This document shows positions 53,950 through 64,000 of a stretch of DNA of 64,000 nucleotides, piece by piece. The number at the start of each line of letters is the position of its first letter. Position 1 is the stretch's first letter. A program made the position numbers and the translations under genes. The DNA lies in assembly GCF_002135345.1 (NCBI RefSeq), contig NZ_NEGI01000002.1, positions 372,001 to 436,000 on the forward strand. Direction: 5' to 3'. A model generated the notes under the pieces. It did no database searches, was not told the DNA's origin, and saw nothing but the letters and a program-made list of their open reading frames with translations. This DNA comes from Acinetobacter sp. ANC 4648 (GTDB taxonomy: Bacteria; Pseudomonadota; Gammaproteobacteria; Pseudomonadales; Moraxellaceae).

Positions 53950-54488
53950 GGTAATAAACTCCGTACGTCAACTGGTGCACTTTCTTTTTGTGCTTGACCT
54001 TTTTCTTTACCATTAATCGCCATACCAGCGACACGGTAGAAATTATAATCAGGATATTTACCAGGACCAGAAATCAATAAGTTTTCTTTTTCGTAGACTA
54101 AGTCTTGACGAACATACTCACCCATTTCAAAATCTGGTGTTAGTTGGATTGCTGTGGTCGGACATGCTTCTTCACACATACCGCAGAAAATACAGCGTGA
54201 AAAGTTGATACGGAAAAATTCCGGATACCAACGACCATCATCTTTCTCTGCTTTTTGTAAAGAAATACAGCCGACTGGGCAAGCAACCGCACAGAGGTTA
54301 CATGCCACACAACGCTCTTCACCATCCGGATCACGAGTTAATACAATACGACCACGATAACGTGGAGGTACGATGTCCTCAGCAGGTACTTCAGGATATA
54401 AAATGGTGTCACGTTTACGTGTCACGTGGCTGAATACCATCCACAACGACCGTACGATTGATCCAAATCCAGCTAGAATTTTATACAT
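53946..54488 (-). CDS. nuoI: NADH-quinone oxidoreductase subunit I
   Basis: Peripheral-arm iron-sulfur subunit, 180 residues. Two ferredoxin-type [4Fe-4S] motifs are seen, [12 protein letters not shown] and [12 protein letters not shown], carrying clusters N6a and N6b. It passes electrons from NuoG to NuoB. An N-terminal amphipathic helix attaches it to the membrane arm. Ends inside the nuoJ start. Confidence 0.97.
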   Translation of the reverse strand: MYKILAGFGSIVRSLWMVFSHVTRKRDTILYPEVPAEDIVPPRYRGRIVLTRDPDGEERCVACNLCAVACPVGCISLQKAEKDDGRWYPEFFRINFSRCIFCGMCEEACPTTAIQLTPDFEMGEYVRQDLVYEKENLLISGPGKYPDYNFYRVAGMAINGKEKGQAQKESAPVDVRSLLP

Positions 54489-54506
54489 TTTTAACTCCCT
54501 GCTGTC

Positions 54507-55523
54507 CTAGCCCGCTTGATTCAAAAGAATCACAGCACCAGTCACCAAAAGGTTAACTAACGCTAGTGGCAAACAGATTTTCCAACCAAAATTCATTACT
54601 TGGTCATAACGTGGACGCATTAATGAACCACGCGCCAATACAAACATCATTACAAAGAATGCTGTTTTAGCAATGAACCAGAATGCTGGCGGTATAAATG
54701 GAATTTCTAAATTAAATGGTGCTAACCAGCCACCGAAGAATAACGTCACAATCAATGCAGAAATCAGGATTACGTTGACATATTCTGCAACGAAGAACAT
54801 TCCCCATTTCATACCACCGTATTCAACGTGATAACCTTCAGCCAACTCTTGTTCAGCTTCTGGTTGGTCAAATGGATGACGATGCGTCACCGCAACACCC
54901 GCAACCACGAAAATAAGGAAGCCTAAGAATTGAGGAATAATAAACCACACATCACGTTGAGCTTCTACGATGTCACGCAAGTTAAAAGAACCTGCGATCG
55001 CAACAACACCCATCAATGAAATACCTAAGAACACTTCATACGAAATGGTCTGAGCAGCAGAACGTAGACCGCCTAATAGTGCATATTTATTGTTTGAAGC
55101 CCAACCACCAAATAACACTGCATACACTGCAATCCCTGCCATTGCCATAAAGAACAATAGGCCGATACTCATATCGGCAACACCCATAGTCGGGCTAACA
55201 GGAATTACCATAAATGAAAGTACAGCAGTTGCCATTGCAACTGCAGGTGCTAAACGGAACGTTAGCTTATCGGCAAACTTTGGTGTCCAGTCTTCTTTAA
55301 ACATGATTTTAAGCATGTCGGCAACGATCTGGAACATACCACCAGGACCGACACGGTTTGGACCGTAACGATCTTGCCATAACGCCAGTAAACGACGCTC
55401 AACAAATGACATTAATGCAGCTAAAAGCACCACCACCAATAAGATAACGACCGCTTGAATCACTGAGTATGCAACGGGCCAATCTTGTGCCCAAGTAGGT
55501 AGAGCGCGTAAAGATTCATTCAT
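54507..55523 (-). CDS. nuoH: NADH-quinone oxidoreductase subunit H
   Basis: Membrane subunit that forms much of the quinone-binding chamber; 338 residues, about eight helices. [20 protein letters not shown] and [20 protein letters not shown] are family signatures, the latter the acidic loop facing the quinone site. It lies 2 bases after nuoG and 18 bases before nuoI. Confidence 0.96.
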   Translation of the reverse strand: MNESLRALPTWAQDWPVAYSVIQAVVILLVVVLLAALMSFVERRLLALWQDRYGPNRVGPGGMFQIVADMLKIMFKEDWTPKFADKLTFRLAPAVAMATAVLSFMVIPVSPTMGVADMSIGLLFFMAMAGIAVYAVLFGGWASNNKYALLGGLRSAAQTISYEVFLGISLMGVVAIAGSFNLRDIVEAQRDVWFIIPQFLGFLIFVVAGVAVTHRHPFDQPEAEQELAEGYHVEYGGMKWGMFFVAEYVNVILISALIVTLFFGGWLAPFNLEIPFIPPAFWFIAKTAFFVMMFVLARGSLMRPRYDQVMNFGWKICLPLALVNLLVTGAVILLNQAG

Positions 55524-55525
55524 AA

Positions 55526-58210
55526 TTACACTCCTACCGCAACAGAAACAGGTTCAGCCAAAGAAACTGTTGGTGCCTGACCAATTGGGTAACCGATATA
55601 ACCTGTAGGTAAATAGTCAATCACTTGAACTGGAAGACTAATTGTTGTCTCGCCTGCTTTCACTGTAATTTGCTGACCATCTTGAACATTCAAACGTGTC
55701 GCATCCTGTTCACCCACTGCAAATACAGCAGTCGGAATACGTGATTCCATCGCAGGCGTTTTCGCCATGAATTCACCCGATGCAAAAATATGATGCATTG
55801 GTACAAGACGGAAACTGTCTGGATTGGCAACAGTTGCAGCGGGTGCAACATAGCTACGTGCAGGAAGTTTCGCTAAACGATCGAATAAACGAACACCAGC
55901 ATCACCGCCTTTCAAATGACCACCAACATTATCTTGGAATTTATTCCAAGATTGTGGCGAGTTCCAACCCGGTGCCCATGCAAATGGTACCAATGCAGCT
56001 TTAGTCTCTGAACCGACATAACCTTCCATAGAGAACGTTAATGCTGAGTCAGTATCGACAGGTTGCATCGGCTCATGTACGTTTAATGGCGCACGAATAA
56101 CGGTACGACCCGAATAACGACGTGGCTCACGTGCAATTTTTAAACCATGTACACGGTAGCCCGCATCAGGCGCAACATCTTGGATTGCTTCAAGTGCAGG
56201 TACATTACGTACGACTGACTCAATCACATCATCCAATAATGTCCAAGAAATCGCTTTGCCTTTCACGCCTGTTTCAATGGCATGCAACCAACGCCATGAT
56301 TCTTTAATGGCATATTCTGGTTTGTAATAGCTTGGATCGTAAACTTGGTAGAAACGTTGTGCACGCCCTTCCTGACTCACAACAGTACCATCACCTTCAG
56401 CAAAACTTGCTGCTGAAAGAACGATGCTAGCTTTTGCTAAAGTCGCTGTTTCAGAATGATCAAGTACAATCACTTCTTTGGCTTTGGCAAGTGCAGCATC
56501 AACTTGAGCAGTTGGCAAACGACGATATAAGTCATTTTCAATAATCACAACAGCTTCATAATCTTGCGCAAATGCTTGTTCTAAGCTTAAACCGCCAAAC
56601 AATGCCAAGCCCATAGAGTTCACTTCAGGAACAACTAGAGACAAGCCAGCATCAGCACCTAAGTTTTGTACTAACTGTGCAGCCGCTTCCATGATCGAAG
56701 CATCTTGCAAGCTAGTGCCCGCAATAATCAAAGGCTTTTTCGCAGCTTTTAAAGTGTCTGCAATCGTCTGTGCAAATGCTTTTGCATCATCATCTAGACC
56801 ATTAACAGTATCACCAGTTACAGCAGCAGCAACCGCAAAACCTAAACGTGCAATATCGTTTGGAGATGCCACCACCTCACCTTCAGCAATATCTGCTAAA
56901 CGTGTTTGTGTTGCAGCTAAAATGTAAATTGGAGAATTTTCATCTTGACCAATACGTTTAACTGGTTCAGCTAACCACTCTTGGGTACGACGATCCGCAG
57001 CCATTTGTTTGGCTTTATTTTTCGCAGCTTGACGAACAGACAATGCCATACGTGGTGCAGTTTGGGTTAAGTCTTCACCCAAGATCAACACTGCATCATA
57101 ACTTTCAATTTCACGCATACCTGGGGTGTAAATACCTTGGCTTTGCATGATTGAAGATGCAAGTTCAACTAGGTTTTGCTCTTTTTGAGACATACCTGTT
57201 GAATAGTTGTCTGGACCAACTAACTCACGTAGTGCAAAGTTACTTTCCAAACTGGCACGTGGTGAACCGATACCCAAAACTTTTTTGCCTTGGATACTCG
57301 TAATCACTTGATCAAGTGCTTGATCAACAGAAACAGTCGTCACAGTACCATTGGTACGGAACTGAGGTTGACGTGGACGATCTGCACGGTTCACATAACC
57401 TGTACCAAAACGACCTTTATCGCATAGGAAGTATTGATTCACTTCACCATTGAAACGGTTTTCTACACGACGAATTTCACCATAACGTTCACCTGGAGAA
57501 ATGTTACAACCCGAAGCACAGCCTTGGCATACGCTTGGCGCATACTGCATGTCCCATTTACGGTTATAACGCTCAGAATGCGTTTTATCGGTAAATACAC
57601 CTGTTGGACAGACTTCAGTTAAGTTACCTGAGAATTCAGACTCTAAAGTGCCTGATTCTGGACGACCAAAGTAAACACGTGAAGCACTACCATATACACC
57701 AAAATCGGTACCGCCTGCATAATCATTGTAATAACGAACACAACGATAACATGCAATACAACGGTTCATTTCATGAGAAATGAATGAGCCTAACTCTTGG
57801 TTATAATGCGTACGTTTGGTAAAACGGTAACGACGACGGTCATGCCCAGTCATTACAGTCATATCTTGAAGATGGCAATGTCCACCCTCTTCACAGACAG
57901 GACAGTCATGCGGGTGATTGGTCATCAAAAACTCAACAATCGAAGCACGAAACTCTGTTGCTTCTTTATCTTCAATAGAGATGAAGGTATTGTCAGATGC
58001 TGGTGTCATACATGACATTACCAAACGCCCACGCGTATCTTCTGCATTTGCATACTGAGTAACGGCACATTGACGGCAAGAACCAACTGAACCTAAAGAT
58101 GGATGCCAACAAAAGTATGGAATATCAATACCCAAAGACAAACATGCTTGTAACAAGTTTTCTGAGCCATTGACTTCATACGATTTACCATCGACATGAA
58201 TTGTAGCCAT
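55526..58210 (-). CDS. nuoG: NADH-quinone oxidoreductase subunit G
   Basis: Largest peripheral subunit, 894 residues, carrying iron-sulfur clusters. The N-terminus has a [2Fe-2S] group ([14 protein letters not shown]), the His/Cys set ([18 protein letters not shown]) and a [4Fe-4S] set ([21 protein letters not shown]). A further [13 protein letters not shown] with FLCDKGRF is the extra N7 cluster found in E. coli and some others. The rest is a molybdopterin-oxidoreductase-like domain without the cofactor. It starts 11 bases after nuoF. Confidence 0.96.
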   Translation of the reverse strand: MATIHVDGKSYEVNGSENLLQACLSLGIDIPYFCWHPSLGSVGSCRQCAVTQYANAEDTRGRLVMSCMTPASDNTFISIEDKEATEFRASIVEFLMTNHPHDCPVCEEGGHCHLQDMTVMTGHDRRRYRFTKRTHYNQELGSFISHEMNRCIACYRCVRYYNDYAGGTDFGVYGSASRVYFGRPESGTLESEFSGNLTEVCPTGVFTDKTHSERYNRKWDMQYAPSVCQGCASGCNISPGERYGEIRRVENRFNGEVNQYFLCDKGRFGTGYVNRADRPRQPQFRTNGTVTTVSVDQALDQVITSIQGKKVLGIGSPRASLESNFALRELVGPDNYSTGMSQKEQNLVELASSIMQSQGIYTPGMREIESYDAVLILGEDLTQTAPRMALSVRQAAKNKAKQMAADRRTQEWLAEPVKRIGQDENSPIYILAATQTRLADIAEGEVVASPNDIARLGFAVAAAVTGDTVNGLDDDAKAFAQTIADTLKAAKKPLIIAGTSLQDASIMEAAAQLVQNLGADAGLSLVVPEVNSMGLALFGGLSLEQAFAQDYEAVVIIENDLYRRLPTAQVDAALAKAKEVIVLDHSETATLAKASIVLSAASFAEGDGTVVSQEGRAQRFYQVYDPSYYKPEYAIKESWRWLHAIETGVKGKAISWTLLDDVIESVVRNVPALEAIQDVAPDAGYRVHGLKIAREPRRYSGRTVIRAPLNVHEPMQPVDTDSALTFSMEGYVGSETKAALVPFAWAPGWNSPQSWNKFQDNVGGHLKGGDAGVRLFDRLAKLPARSYVAPAATVANPDSFRLVPMHHIFASGEFMAKTPAMESRIPTAVFAVGEQDATRLNVQDGQQITVKAGETTISLPVQVIDYLPTGYIGYPIGQAPTVSLAEPVSVAVGV

Positions 58211-58221
58211 AGTCGAATTCC

Positions 58222-59553
58222 TTACGCTGGTTCTACGTGGCTAGCTTGAGCAATCGGACTATTCGTCACTTTTGCTTCAAATTCGCTACGGAAATATTTG
58301 AGTGCGCCCATCAATGGCTCCATCGCACCCGGTGCATGGGCACAGAAAGTCTTACCAATCCACAATTTTTTGGTGAGTTCTTGAAGATGTTGGATATCCT
58401 CCATCTTACCTTCACCCGTTTCAATTGCTTTTAGCGCTTTCACAGCCCAAGGCAGACCATCACGGCATGGTGTACAGAAACCACATGACTCACGTGCAAA
58501 AAATTCTTCTAAGTTACGTGTTGCAGCAACCATACACTGAGTTTCATCCACCACCATCAACAAGCACGTACCTAAACGTGAACCTGCTTTCATGATGCTT
58601 TCTGCATCCATCGGAAGATCAATGTGTTCCGCGGCCAAAAAGTCAGTTGAAGCCCCACCTGGTAACCATGCTTTCAGTGTTAAGCCATCACGCATACCGC
58701 CCGCATGGTCTTCAATCACTTCACGCGCAGTCGTACCAAAAGGAAGTTCCCATAAACCTGGGAATTTTACTTTACCTGATGCACCGTAAATTTTTGTACC
58801 TGGATCTTTCGATTTACCCGCAGACAAACCAACATACCATTCTGGCCCACGCAAAATAATTGCAGGTAAGTTATTGAAAGTTTCTACGTTATTCACAATC
58901 GTAGGACGACCCCAAGCCCCTGCAACTTGCGGGAATGGTGGTTTAGTACGAGGATTAGCACGGCGACCTTCAAGCGAGTTAATCAATGCGGTTTCTTCAC
59001 CACAAATATAACGACCCGCACCAGTATGCACGTGCATATCGAAGTTCCAACCTGTTCCAAGGATGTTTTCACCCAAGTAACCTTTGGCACGAATTTGCTC
59101 TAATGCTTCATTTAAGTACTGAGCAGCTTCAATATATTCACCACGAATGAAGATATAACCTTGCGTTGCTTCAAGGGTATAACCCGCAATCAACATACCT
59201 TCGATCAATTGATGTGGAAGTTTTTCCATCAACAAACGGTCTTTAAAAGTACCTGGTTCCATCTCATCGGCATTACAAATTAAATAGCGTGGACCACCAT
59301 CATTCGGTGCCATCAACGACCATTTAATTCCTGCTGGGAAGCCTGCACCACCACGGCCTTTTACCGTCGCAGCTTTAATCACATCAAGCACTTCAGCAGG
59401 TTTAAGCTCAATTGCTTTTTTAAAACCAGCATAACCTTCTAAAGCTTCGTAATCATCTGCATTACGTACTTCATCTTGCTTGCTTAAACGCCAAGTCAAT
59501 GGATGGGTTTCGGGATTACCGTCACCATAAATTGGTTTTGGTTCAGTATTCAT
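58222..59553 (-). CDS. nuoF: NADH-quinone oxidoreductase subunit F
   Basis: NADH- and FMN-binding subunit, 443 residues. FMN/NADH segments [20 protein letters not shown] and [15 protein letters not shown]; a [4Fe-4S] set (N3) in [12 protein letters not shown] with a further Cys near the end ([11 protein letters not shown]). It receives hydride from NADH and passes electrons to the chain in NuoG. Its ATG overlaps the stop of nuoE (ATGA). Confidence 0.97.
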   Translation of the reverse strand: MNTEPKPIYGDGNPETHPLTWRLSKQDEVRNADDYEALEGYAGFKKAIELKPAEVLDVIKAATVKGRGGAGFPAGIKWSLMAPNDGGPRYLICNADEMEPGTFKDRLLMEKLPHQLIEGMLIAGYTLEATQGYIFIRGEYIEAAQYLNEALEQIRAKGYLGENILGTGWNFDMHVHTGAGRYICGEETALINSLEGRRANPRTKPPFPQVAGAWGRPTIVNNVETFNNLPAIILRGPEWYVGLSAGKSKDPGTKIYGASGKVKFPGLWELPFGTTAREVIEDHAGGMRDGLTLKAWLPGGASTDFLAAEHIDLPMDAESIMKAGSRLGTCLLMVVDETQCMVAATRNLEEFFARESCGFCTPCRDGLPWAVKALKAIETGEGKMEDIQHLQELTKKLWIGKTFCAHAPGAMEPLMGALKYFRSEFEAKVTNSPIAQASHVEPA

Positions 59554-60059
59554 ACATACTTCTCCAACAACTGTTTCACTGAACTCACTTCAACTAGACC
59601 GTGAGTATCACCATCAATCATCAAGGTTGGTCCTTTGTCACAATTCCCTAAACAACAAATTGGAAGCAAAGTAAAACGATCATCAGCTGTCGTTTGACCA
59701 AACTGGATACCCAATTCACGTTGAAAAGCCTCTGCCAAAGTTTCAGCACCCATCAAGAAGCAAGCAATTGAGTCACATAATAAAATCACATGACGACCTA
59801 CAGGTTGGCGATAAATACGGTTATAGAATGTGGCAACACCTTCTAAGTCCGCAGTACTAATCGTCAATACCTGAGCAATTGCATTCATCTGTGCATCATC
59901 AACCCAACCATTACGGCGTTGTACACACTTTAAAGCATCGAGTGATGCTGCACGTGGATACGGATAGTGAGCAACGTGATGTTGAATCTCATGAATTTCG
60001 TCCGCAGTCAAAATTCCTTCAACATTCACACGTGGCTTTTTATCAGTCAAAATCATCAT
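59550..60059 (-). CDS. nuoE: NADH-quinone oxidoreductase subunit E
   Basis: Peripheral [2Fe-2S] (N1a) subunit, 169 residues. Ligands are C95 and C100 ([10 protein letters not shown]) and C136 and C140 (CCLGNCD). Two adjacent ATGs at 60059 and 60056 follow a GGGGA ribosome binding site. Pairs with NuoF in the NADH module; the stop codon overlaps nuoF. Confidence 0.96.
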   Translation of the reverse strand: MMILTDKKPRVNVEGILTADEIHEIQHHVAHYPYPRAASLDALKCVQRRNGWVDDAQMNAIAQVLTISTADLEGVATFYNRIYRQPVGRHVILLCDSIACFLMGAETLAEAFQRELGIQFGQTTADDRFTLLPICCLGNCDKGPTLMIDGDTHGLVEVSSVKQLLEKYV

Positions 60060-60071
60060 AATGCGTTTCCC

Positions 60072-61859
60072 CTAGCGATCCACGTCAGCCATTACGACGT
60101 CAATTGTCGCTAAATAAATGATCAAGTCAGATACAAGACTGCCGTTAATCACTGAAGGCATTTGCTGTAAGTGGGTAAAAGTTGGTGTACGAATACGGGT
60201 ACGATAGCTCATCGTTGACTTATCTGAAGTCAAGTAGTAGTTCGATGCACCTTTCACCACTTCAGCCATTACAGATGCTTCACCAGCAGGCATTACAGGA
60301 CCCCATGACACGCTTAAGAAATGCGTAATCAAGGTTTCAATATCTTGTAAAGTCTTATCTTTCGGTGGTGGAACAGCCAATGGATGATCCGCTTTATATG
60401 GACCAGATGGCATGTTATCCAAACACTGTTTGACGATCTTTAATGATTCATTAATTTCATGGAAATGCACCATGACACGGGCGTAAGCATCGCCTTCATA
60501 TTCTAATGGCACTTCAAAATCGTAATTTTCATAACCACTATATGGGCGATATTTACGTACATCGAAATCAATACCTGTGGCACGTAGACCAGTACCTGTT
60601 ACCCCCCAAGCCAATGCAGATTTCGCATCGTATTGCGCAACATTTTGAGTACGGCCCATAAATACCGAGTTGCGTAGCGCAGCTGTATAGTATTCATTCA
60701 TACGTTTTGGCATCCATTCGAGAATATCACGAATGAGTTTTTGCCAATTGTTTGGAAGATCGTGCGCAGTACCACCAATACGGAACCATGCTGGATGCAT
60801 ACGGAAACCAGTAATGGCTTCAATCGCATCATAAATTTTCTGACGATCGGCAAACATATAGAATACAGGGGTCATACCGCCGGCATCTTGAATTGCAGTA
60901 CCAATAAACAATAAATGGTTATTAATACGGAATAATTCAGACATCATGACACGGATACATTGTGCACGGTCAGGAACAGTAATTCCTGCCAATTGCTCCA
61001 CGCCCATCACATAAGGCATGTTTTGCGCACAACCACCTAAGTAGTCAACACGGTCGGTATACGGAATGAATGAATGCCAAGTTTGACGTTCAGCCATCTT
61101 TTCCACACCACGGTGGTGATAACCGATATCCGGCACACAGTCTTTCACTTCTTCGCCATCTAACTGCAAGATTACACGGAATGCACCATGCGCAGATGGA
61201 TGGTTCGGACCTAAGTTCAAGAACATGAAATCTTCGTCTGCGTTACCGCGGGTTAGACCCCAATCTTCTGGAACAAAACGTAAATGTTCTTGTTCAAAAT
61301 CTTGCTTGGCTTGATTCTGCATATACGGGGTATATTCAGTTGCACGCGCAGAATATTCTTTACGCAGTGGGTGACCTTCCCAATAGGTTGGTAACAAAAT
61401 ACGACGGAGCATTGGATGCCCTTCGAAATTGATCCCGAACATATCGTAAGCTTCACGTTCGTACCAATTTGCATTCGGCCAGATATTGGTTGCCGTAGGG
61501 AGGTTGACATCACTCTCTGCTAATGCGACTTTGATACGAATATCACTGTTACGCTCAAGCGATAACAAATGATAAAACACAGTGAAGTCTGATGCAGGCA
61601 AATTATGACGGTTTTGGCGTAAACGCTCATCGACCGCAGATAAGTCAAACAGCATCACATATGGACGCGGCACTGTACGTAAATACATTAAAACTTCTTG
61701 TACACGTGCGCGCTCAACCCAGACTGTTGGAAAATCTTCAAACGTCTGTTGCACGTAGAAGTTCTCACCAAATTTGGCTTTAAGATCTTCTACAATGGCA
61801 AATGCTGGGCGTGAATCAACAGGTGCTGACTCTGGCATAGCAATTTCAGTTTCAGCCAT
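60072..61859 (-). CDS. nuoC: NADH-quinone oxidoreductase fused subunit C/D
   Basis: A 595-residue fusion of subunits C (about 1-190, 30-kDa domain with [20 protein letters not shown]) and D (about 200-595, 49-kDa domain with [20 protein letters not shown] and the quinone-site text [18 protein letters not shown]). This fusion is normal in E. coli and Acinetobacter, not an anomaly. The D part lacks hydrogenase-type Cys, as usual. It lies 87 bases after nuoB. Confidence 0.97.
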   Translation of the reverse strand: MAETEIAMPESAPVDSRPAFAIVEDLKAKFGENFYVQQTFEDFPTVWVERARVQEVLMYLRTVPRPYVMLFDLSAVDERLRQNRHNLPASDFTVFYHLLSLERNSDIRIKVALAESDVNLPTATNIWPNANWYEREAYDMFGINFEGHPMLRRILLPTYWEGHPLRKEYSARATEYTPYMQNQAKQDFEQEHLRFVPEDWGLTRGNADEDFMFLNLGPNHPSAHGAFRVILQLDGEEVKDCVPDIGYHHRGVEKMAERQTWHSFIPYTDRVDYLGGCAQNMPYVMGVEQLAGITVPDRAQCIRVMMSELFRINNHLLFIGTAIQDAGGMTPVFYMFADRQKIYDAIEAITGFRMHPAWFRIGGTAHDLPNNWQKLIRDILEWMPKRMNEYYTAALRNSVFMGRTQNVAQYDAKSALAWGVTGTGLRATGIDFDVRKYRPYSGYENYDFEVPLEYEGDAYARVMVHFHEINESLKIVKQCLDNMPSGPYKADHPLAVPPPKDKTLQDIETLITHFLSVSWGPVMPAGEASVMAEVVKGASNYYLTSDKSTMSYRTRIRTPTFTHLQQMPSVINGSLVSDLIIYLATIDVVMADVDR

Positions 61860-61946
61860 TGGCTTGGCTTCCTATTTAATACAAATTCTGTCAATTTTTT
61901 TCGATAATCATATCCATCGGATATGTCAAATATTCATCAGAAAAAA

Positions 61947-62624
61947 CTACTTAATTTCATCCATAGAGCGTAAGTTTTTCACAGCAATACGTTCCGCGTT
62001 TTTACGATCACGTTCTGGCATCATCTTTGGCTTGTACACAGGCTTAAGATCATCACCAATTACGGCTGAAAGTGGACGGCGCTCTAATTGAATTTGGTCT
62101 TGTAACAACATTAATGCTTGGATTAGTGCTTCAGGACGTGGAGGACAACCTGGAACGTACACGTCTACAGGAATGATTTTATCCACACCTTGTACAACCG
62201 AATAAATATCGTACATACCACCCGAGTTGGCACAAGCACCCATTGAAATCACCCATTTAGGCTCTAACATTTGCTCGTACAACCGTTGAATAACGGGTGC
62301 CATTTTAACAAAACACGTTCCAGCAATGATCATCAAGTCAGCTTGACGTGGTGAAGCACGAATCACTTCGGCACCAAAACGCGATAAGTCATGCACACCA
62401 GTTAAAGTGGTTGCATACTCAACATAACAGCATGATGTACCAAAGTTAAAAGGCCATAATGAATTTTTACGGCCCCAGTTTACAGCTGTATGCGCCACAT
62501 CCTCTAAACGAGTCATGAACACATTTTTATTCACTTCTTCTTCAAGCGGATCAGTAACAACCTGACGCTCTTGAAGTGGATATTGGTCAGCTTCTGGATT
62601 CGCACGGGTCAATGTATATTTCAT
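61947..62624 (-). CDS. nuoB: NADH-quinone oxidoreductase subunit B
   Basis: Carries cluster N2, the last iron-sulfur cluster before quinone; 225 residues. Ligands C65 and C66 (GTSCCYVEY), C131 ([13 protein letters not shown]) and C160 ([10 protein letters not shown]). ATG 62624 starts 7 bases after the nuoA stop. The C-terminal tail after the core is hydrophilic. Confidence 0.97.
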   Translation of the reverse strand: MKYTLTRANPEADQYPLQERQVVTDPLEEEVNKNVFMTRLEDVAHTAVNWGRKNSLWPFNFGTSCCYVEYATTLTGVHDLSRFGAEVIRASPRQADLMIIAGTCFVKMAPVIQRLYEQMLEPKWVISMGACANSGGMYDIYSVVQGVDKIIPVDVYVPGCPPRPEALIQALMLLQDQIQLERRPLSAVIGDDLKPVYKPKMMPERDRKNAERIAVKNLRSMDEIK

Positions 62625-62631
62625 TCCCGAG

Positions 62632-63180
62632 TTACTCCTTATTAAGTGACTTAGTCGGTGTCTTATCTTTCACACGACCAGAAGATTGAGCTGGAATAAG
62701 GCCCGTAGGGTCTACAACCAACTCTTCAATTGAATTAAAGCGTGTAATTTCTGCAAGATCCATATTTGGTGAACCTACTTTAGGTTTGATACCTGCTGCT
62801 TTACGACGATCAGATGGTGCCCAATTTAACGCACCCGTTGATAGCTCATAAACCAAGCCAACAAGCAAAACTAAAATAAATACAGCAGCAGTTACAAAAC
62901 CCACCCAACCTACTTCACGCACAGAATTTGCCCATGCGTAGAGGTAAAGTGCTTCTAAGTCGAACACCACAAAGAAAATTGCAACTAAATAGAATTTAGC
63001 AGACAAGCGGATACGTGCACCACCAGCACCCACTACACCTGATTCAAATTGCTCTTGCTTCGCACGTCCCCATGATTTACCCCCAAGGAGTAAAGGAACT
63101 GTGAGCATAAAGACGCATAGAAATGTAACGCCGATCACGAAGGCAATTGTTGCCCAATCGTATGGAGTAATGGCACTCAT
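62632..63180 (-). CDS. nuoA: NADH-quinone oxidoreductase subunit A
   Basis: First gene of the operon, a three-helix membrane subunit of 182 residues. [20 protein letters not shown], then [18 protein letters not shown] (loop near the quinone site) and [20 protein letters not shown]. It is longer than the typical 120-150 residues because of a polar C-terminal tail (about 130-182). The ATG at 63180 ([15 protein letters not shown]) has AGGAG about 10 bases upstream and matches the family; the frame is open to 63273. Confidence 0.94.
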   Translation of the reverse strand: MSAITPYDWATIAFVIGVTFLCVFMLTVPLLLGGKSWGRAKQEQFESGVVGAGGARIRLSAKFYLVAIFFVVFDLEALYLYAWANSVREVGWVGFVTAAVFILVLLVGLVYELSTGALNWAPSDRRKAAGIKPKVGSPNMDLAEITRFNSIEELVVDPTGLIPAQSSGRVKDKTPTKSLNKE

Positions 63181-64000
63181 GCGGGGATAACTCCTGGCAG
63201 GCCTATTATTAACAAAGAAAGAATGTATGTATTGACTGAGTAAACATGTCAAACACAAAATAAATCTGATCAATTGTACCTGATTTATGATTTACCTTGC
63301 TAGCTTATAAGTCTAAGTCTTTTGGATGATTTTTTATACAGACCTAACAATTCAACTCAATTTAGAGAAATATAACTATGGTTAATCGCTTTATTTAATC
63401 TACCTTTCCTTAATAATTATTTTTTTCGAACAACAGTCATGAAATTTAAAATTTAGAACATAAATCAGTAACTTAATTTTGATATTTTTCAATAATATTA
63501 GATTCGAACCATTAAAATGGTACTCCATTTTTTCTTTTTGACTTTCATTGGGTATTCTAATCGTATGAAATATTTTGTTACACCCATAAAAACACCAACT
63601 CTATTATTTTTAAAAATTATCGATTAATGACATTTTTTCTCACTTTAATATTCAGTTACTCACGATTTCCAGATAAAATTATCAAAATATCGTGTATAAA
63701 CCACATGAAAACATCCTAAAAATTTTAATTTAACATCTTATTTTAGATTAAGCCTACTTTTCACCTACCTTTTGTATTTTGCATTCCCCTATCACTCCCC
63801 CAGTAATACTTTTGATGATCACCACCATCTATTCAAATCAAAAGCACTTAAAAAAGCGTAGTCCAACTATCGAGTTTATACCTTTTCAAAGTAATATTAA
63901 GCAGCATTAATTGCTATCTGTCTGCTTTATTTTTATTAAATTTTCAATTTAATAACAAGCATTAATCAACTTTATACAATAGTCGTTGGTTTCCTGTGTA
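63181..64000. other. Gene-free upstream region of the nuo operon
   Basis: 820 AT-rich bases to the window edge. The nuo promoter must lie here; a TACAAT (minus strand, 63273-63278) could be its -10, but the -35 is poor. No open frame above about 20 codons with a ribosome binding site, no hairpin terminator, and no tRNA were seen. Confidence 0.5.

Noticed and set aside
60072..61859. Fusion of nuoC and nuoD as an anomaly
   Set aside because: This fusion is standard in E. coli-type and Acinetobacter complex I operons.

Overview
The window is chromosomal DNA of a low-GC gammaproteobacterium, almost certainly an Acinetobacter. This rests on the pilGHIJ twitching cluster, a fused nuoCD inside a complete nuoA-N operon, the fil-like cluster of secreted proteins beside dcd, and the divergent fpr/LysR pair. 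The species cannot be fixed from sequence alone. I see no rRNA, tRNA, CRISPR array, intact insertion sequence or prophage. Nearly everything is core or genus-level chromosome, with small lineage-specific patches.

Layout. 1-2265 (minus): pilG-pilH-pilI-pilJ, the chemosensory pathway for type IV pili; pilJ runs off the left edge. 2534-5411 (plus): a secreted coiled-coil protein, a possible 27-residue membrane peptide, and proS. 5479-17191 (minus): seven genes for secreted proteins that share a short motif just after the signal peptide. Three are tandem paralogs with conserved cysteines; four are different longer or shorter partners. This matches the poorly understood Acinetobacter fil (putative pilus) cluster. 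17522-25421: dcd, a LysE exporter, a DUF2062 membrane protein, Mrp/ApbC, small hypotheticals, a HEPN-like protein and an orphan Imm8-like immunity gene. 25570-31552: metG, a CsgG / DUF4810 / DUF799 lipoprotein operon, a PAS-GGDEF diguanylate cyclase and a second LysE exporter. 31978-39427: oleate hydratase, an EmrB/EmrA-like efflux pair, a PLP-dependent deaminase-family enzyme and an HI0933-family flavoprotein. 39437-42668: four genes, three of them for small proteins of about 50 residues (two with clear membrane segments), plus a multi-helix mechanosensitive-channel-like protein and an unknown 140-residue protein.

42743-48004: fpr with a divergent FinR-like regulator, then three tandem cold-shock-domain membrane-protein genes beside upp. 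The first is intact (cold-shock domain, membrane helix, Excalibur domain). The second carries 36 perfect copies of a 9-bp repeat encoding Val-Glu-Ser and has lost the RNA-binding residues. The third is frameshifted before its membrane helix and leaves a decayed Excalibur relic. A short relic resembling the 3' end of upp lies between copies two and three, which suggests segmental duplication. 48123-63180 (minus): the full NADH dehydrogenase I operon nuoA-N. 63181-64000 is AT-rich with no gene.

The most interesting parts are the perfect VES repeat array with its decaying paralogs, the seven-member secreted family with internal terminators, and the small patch holding a hairpin-rich element, a HEPN-like gene and an orphan immunity gene.
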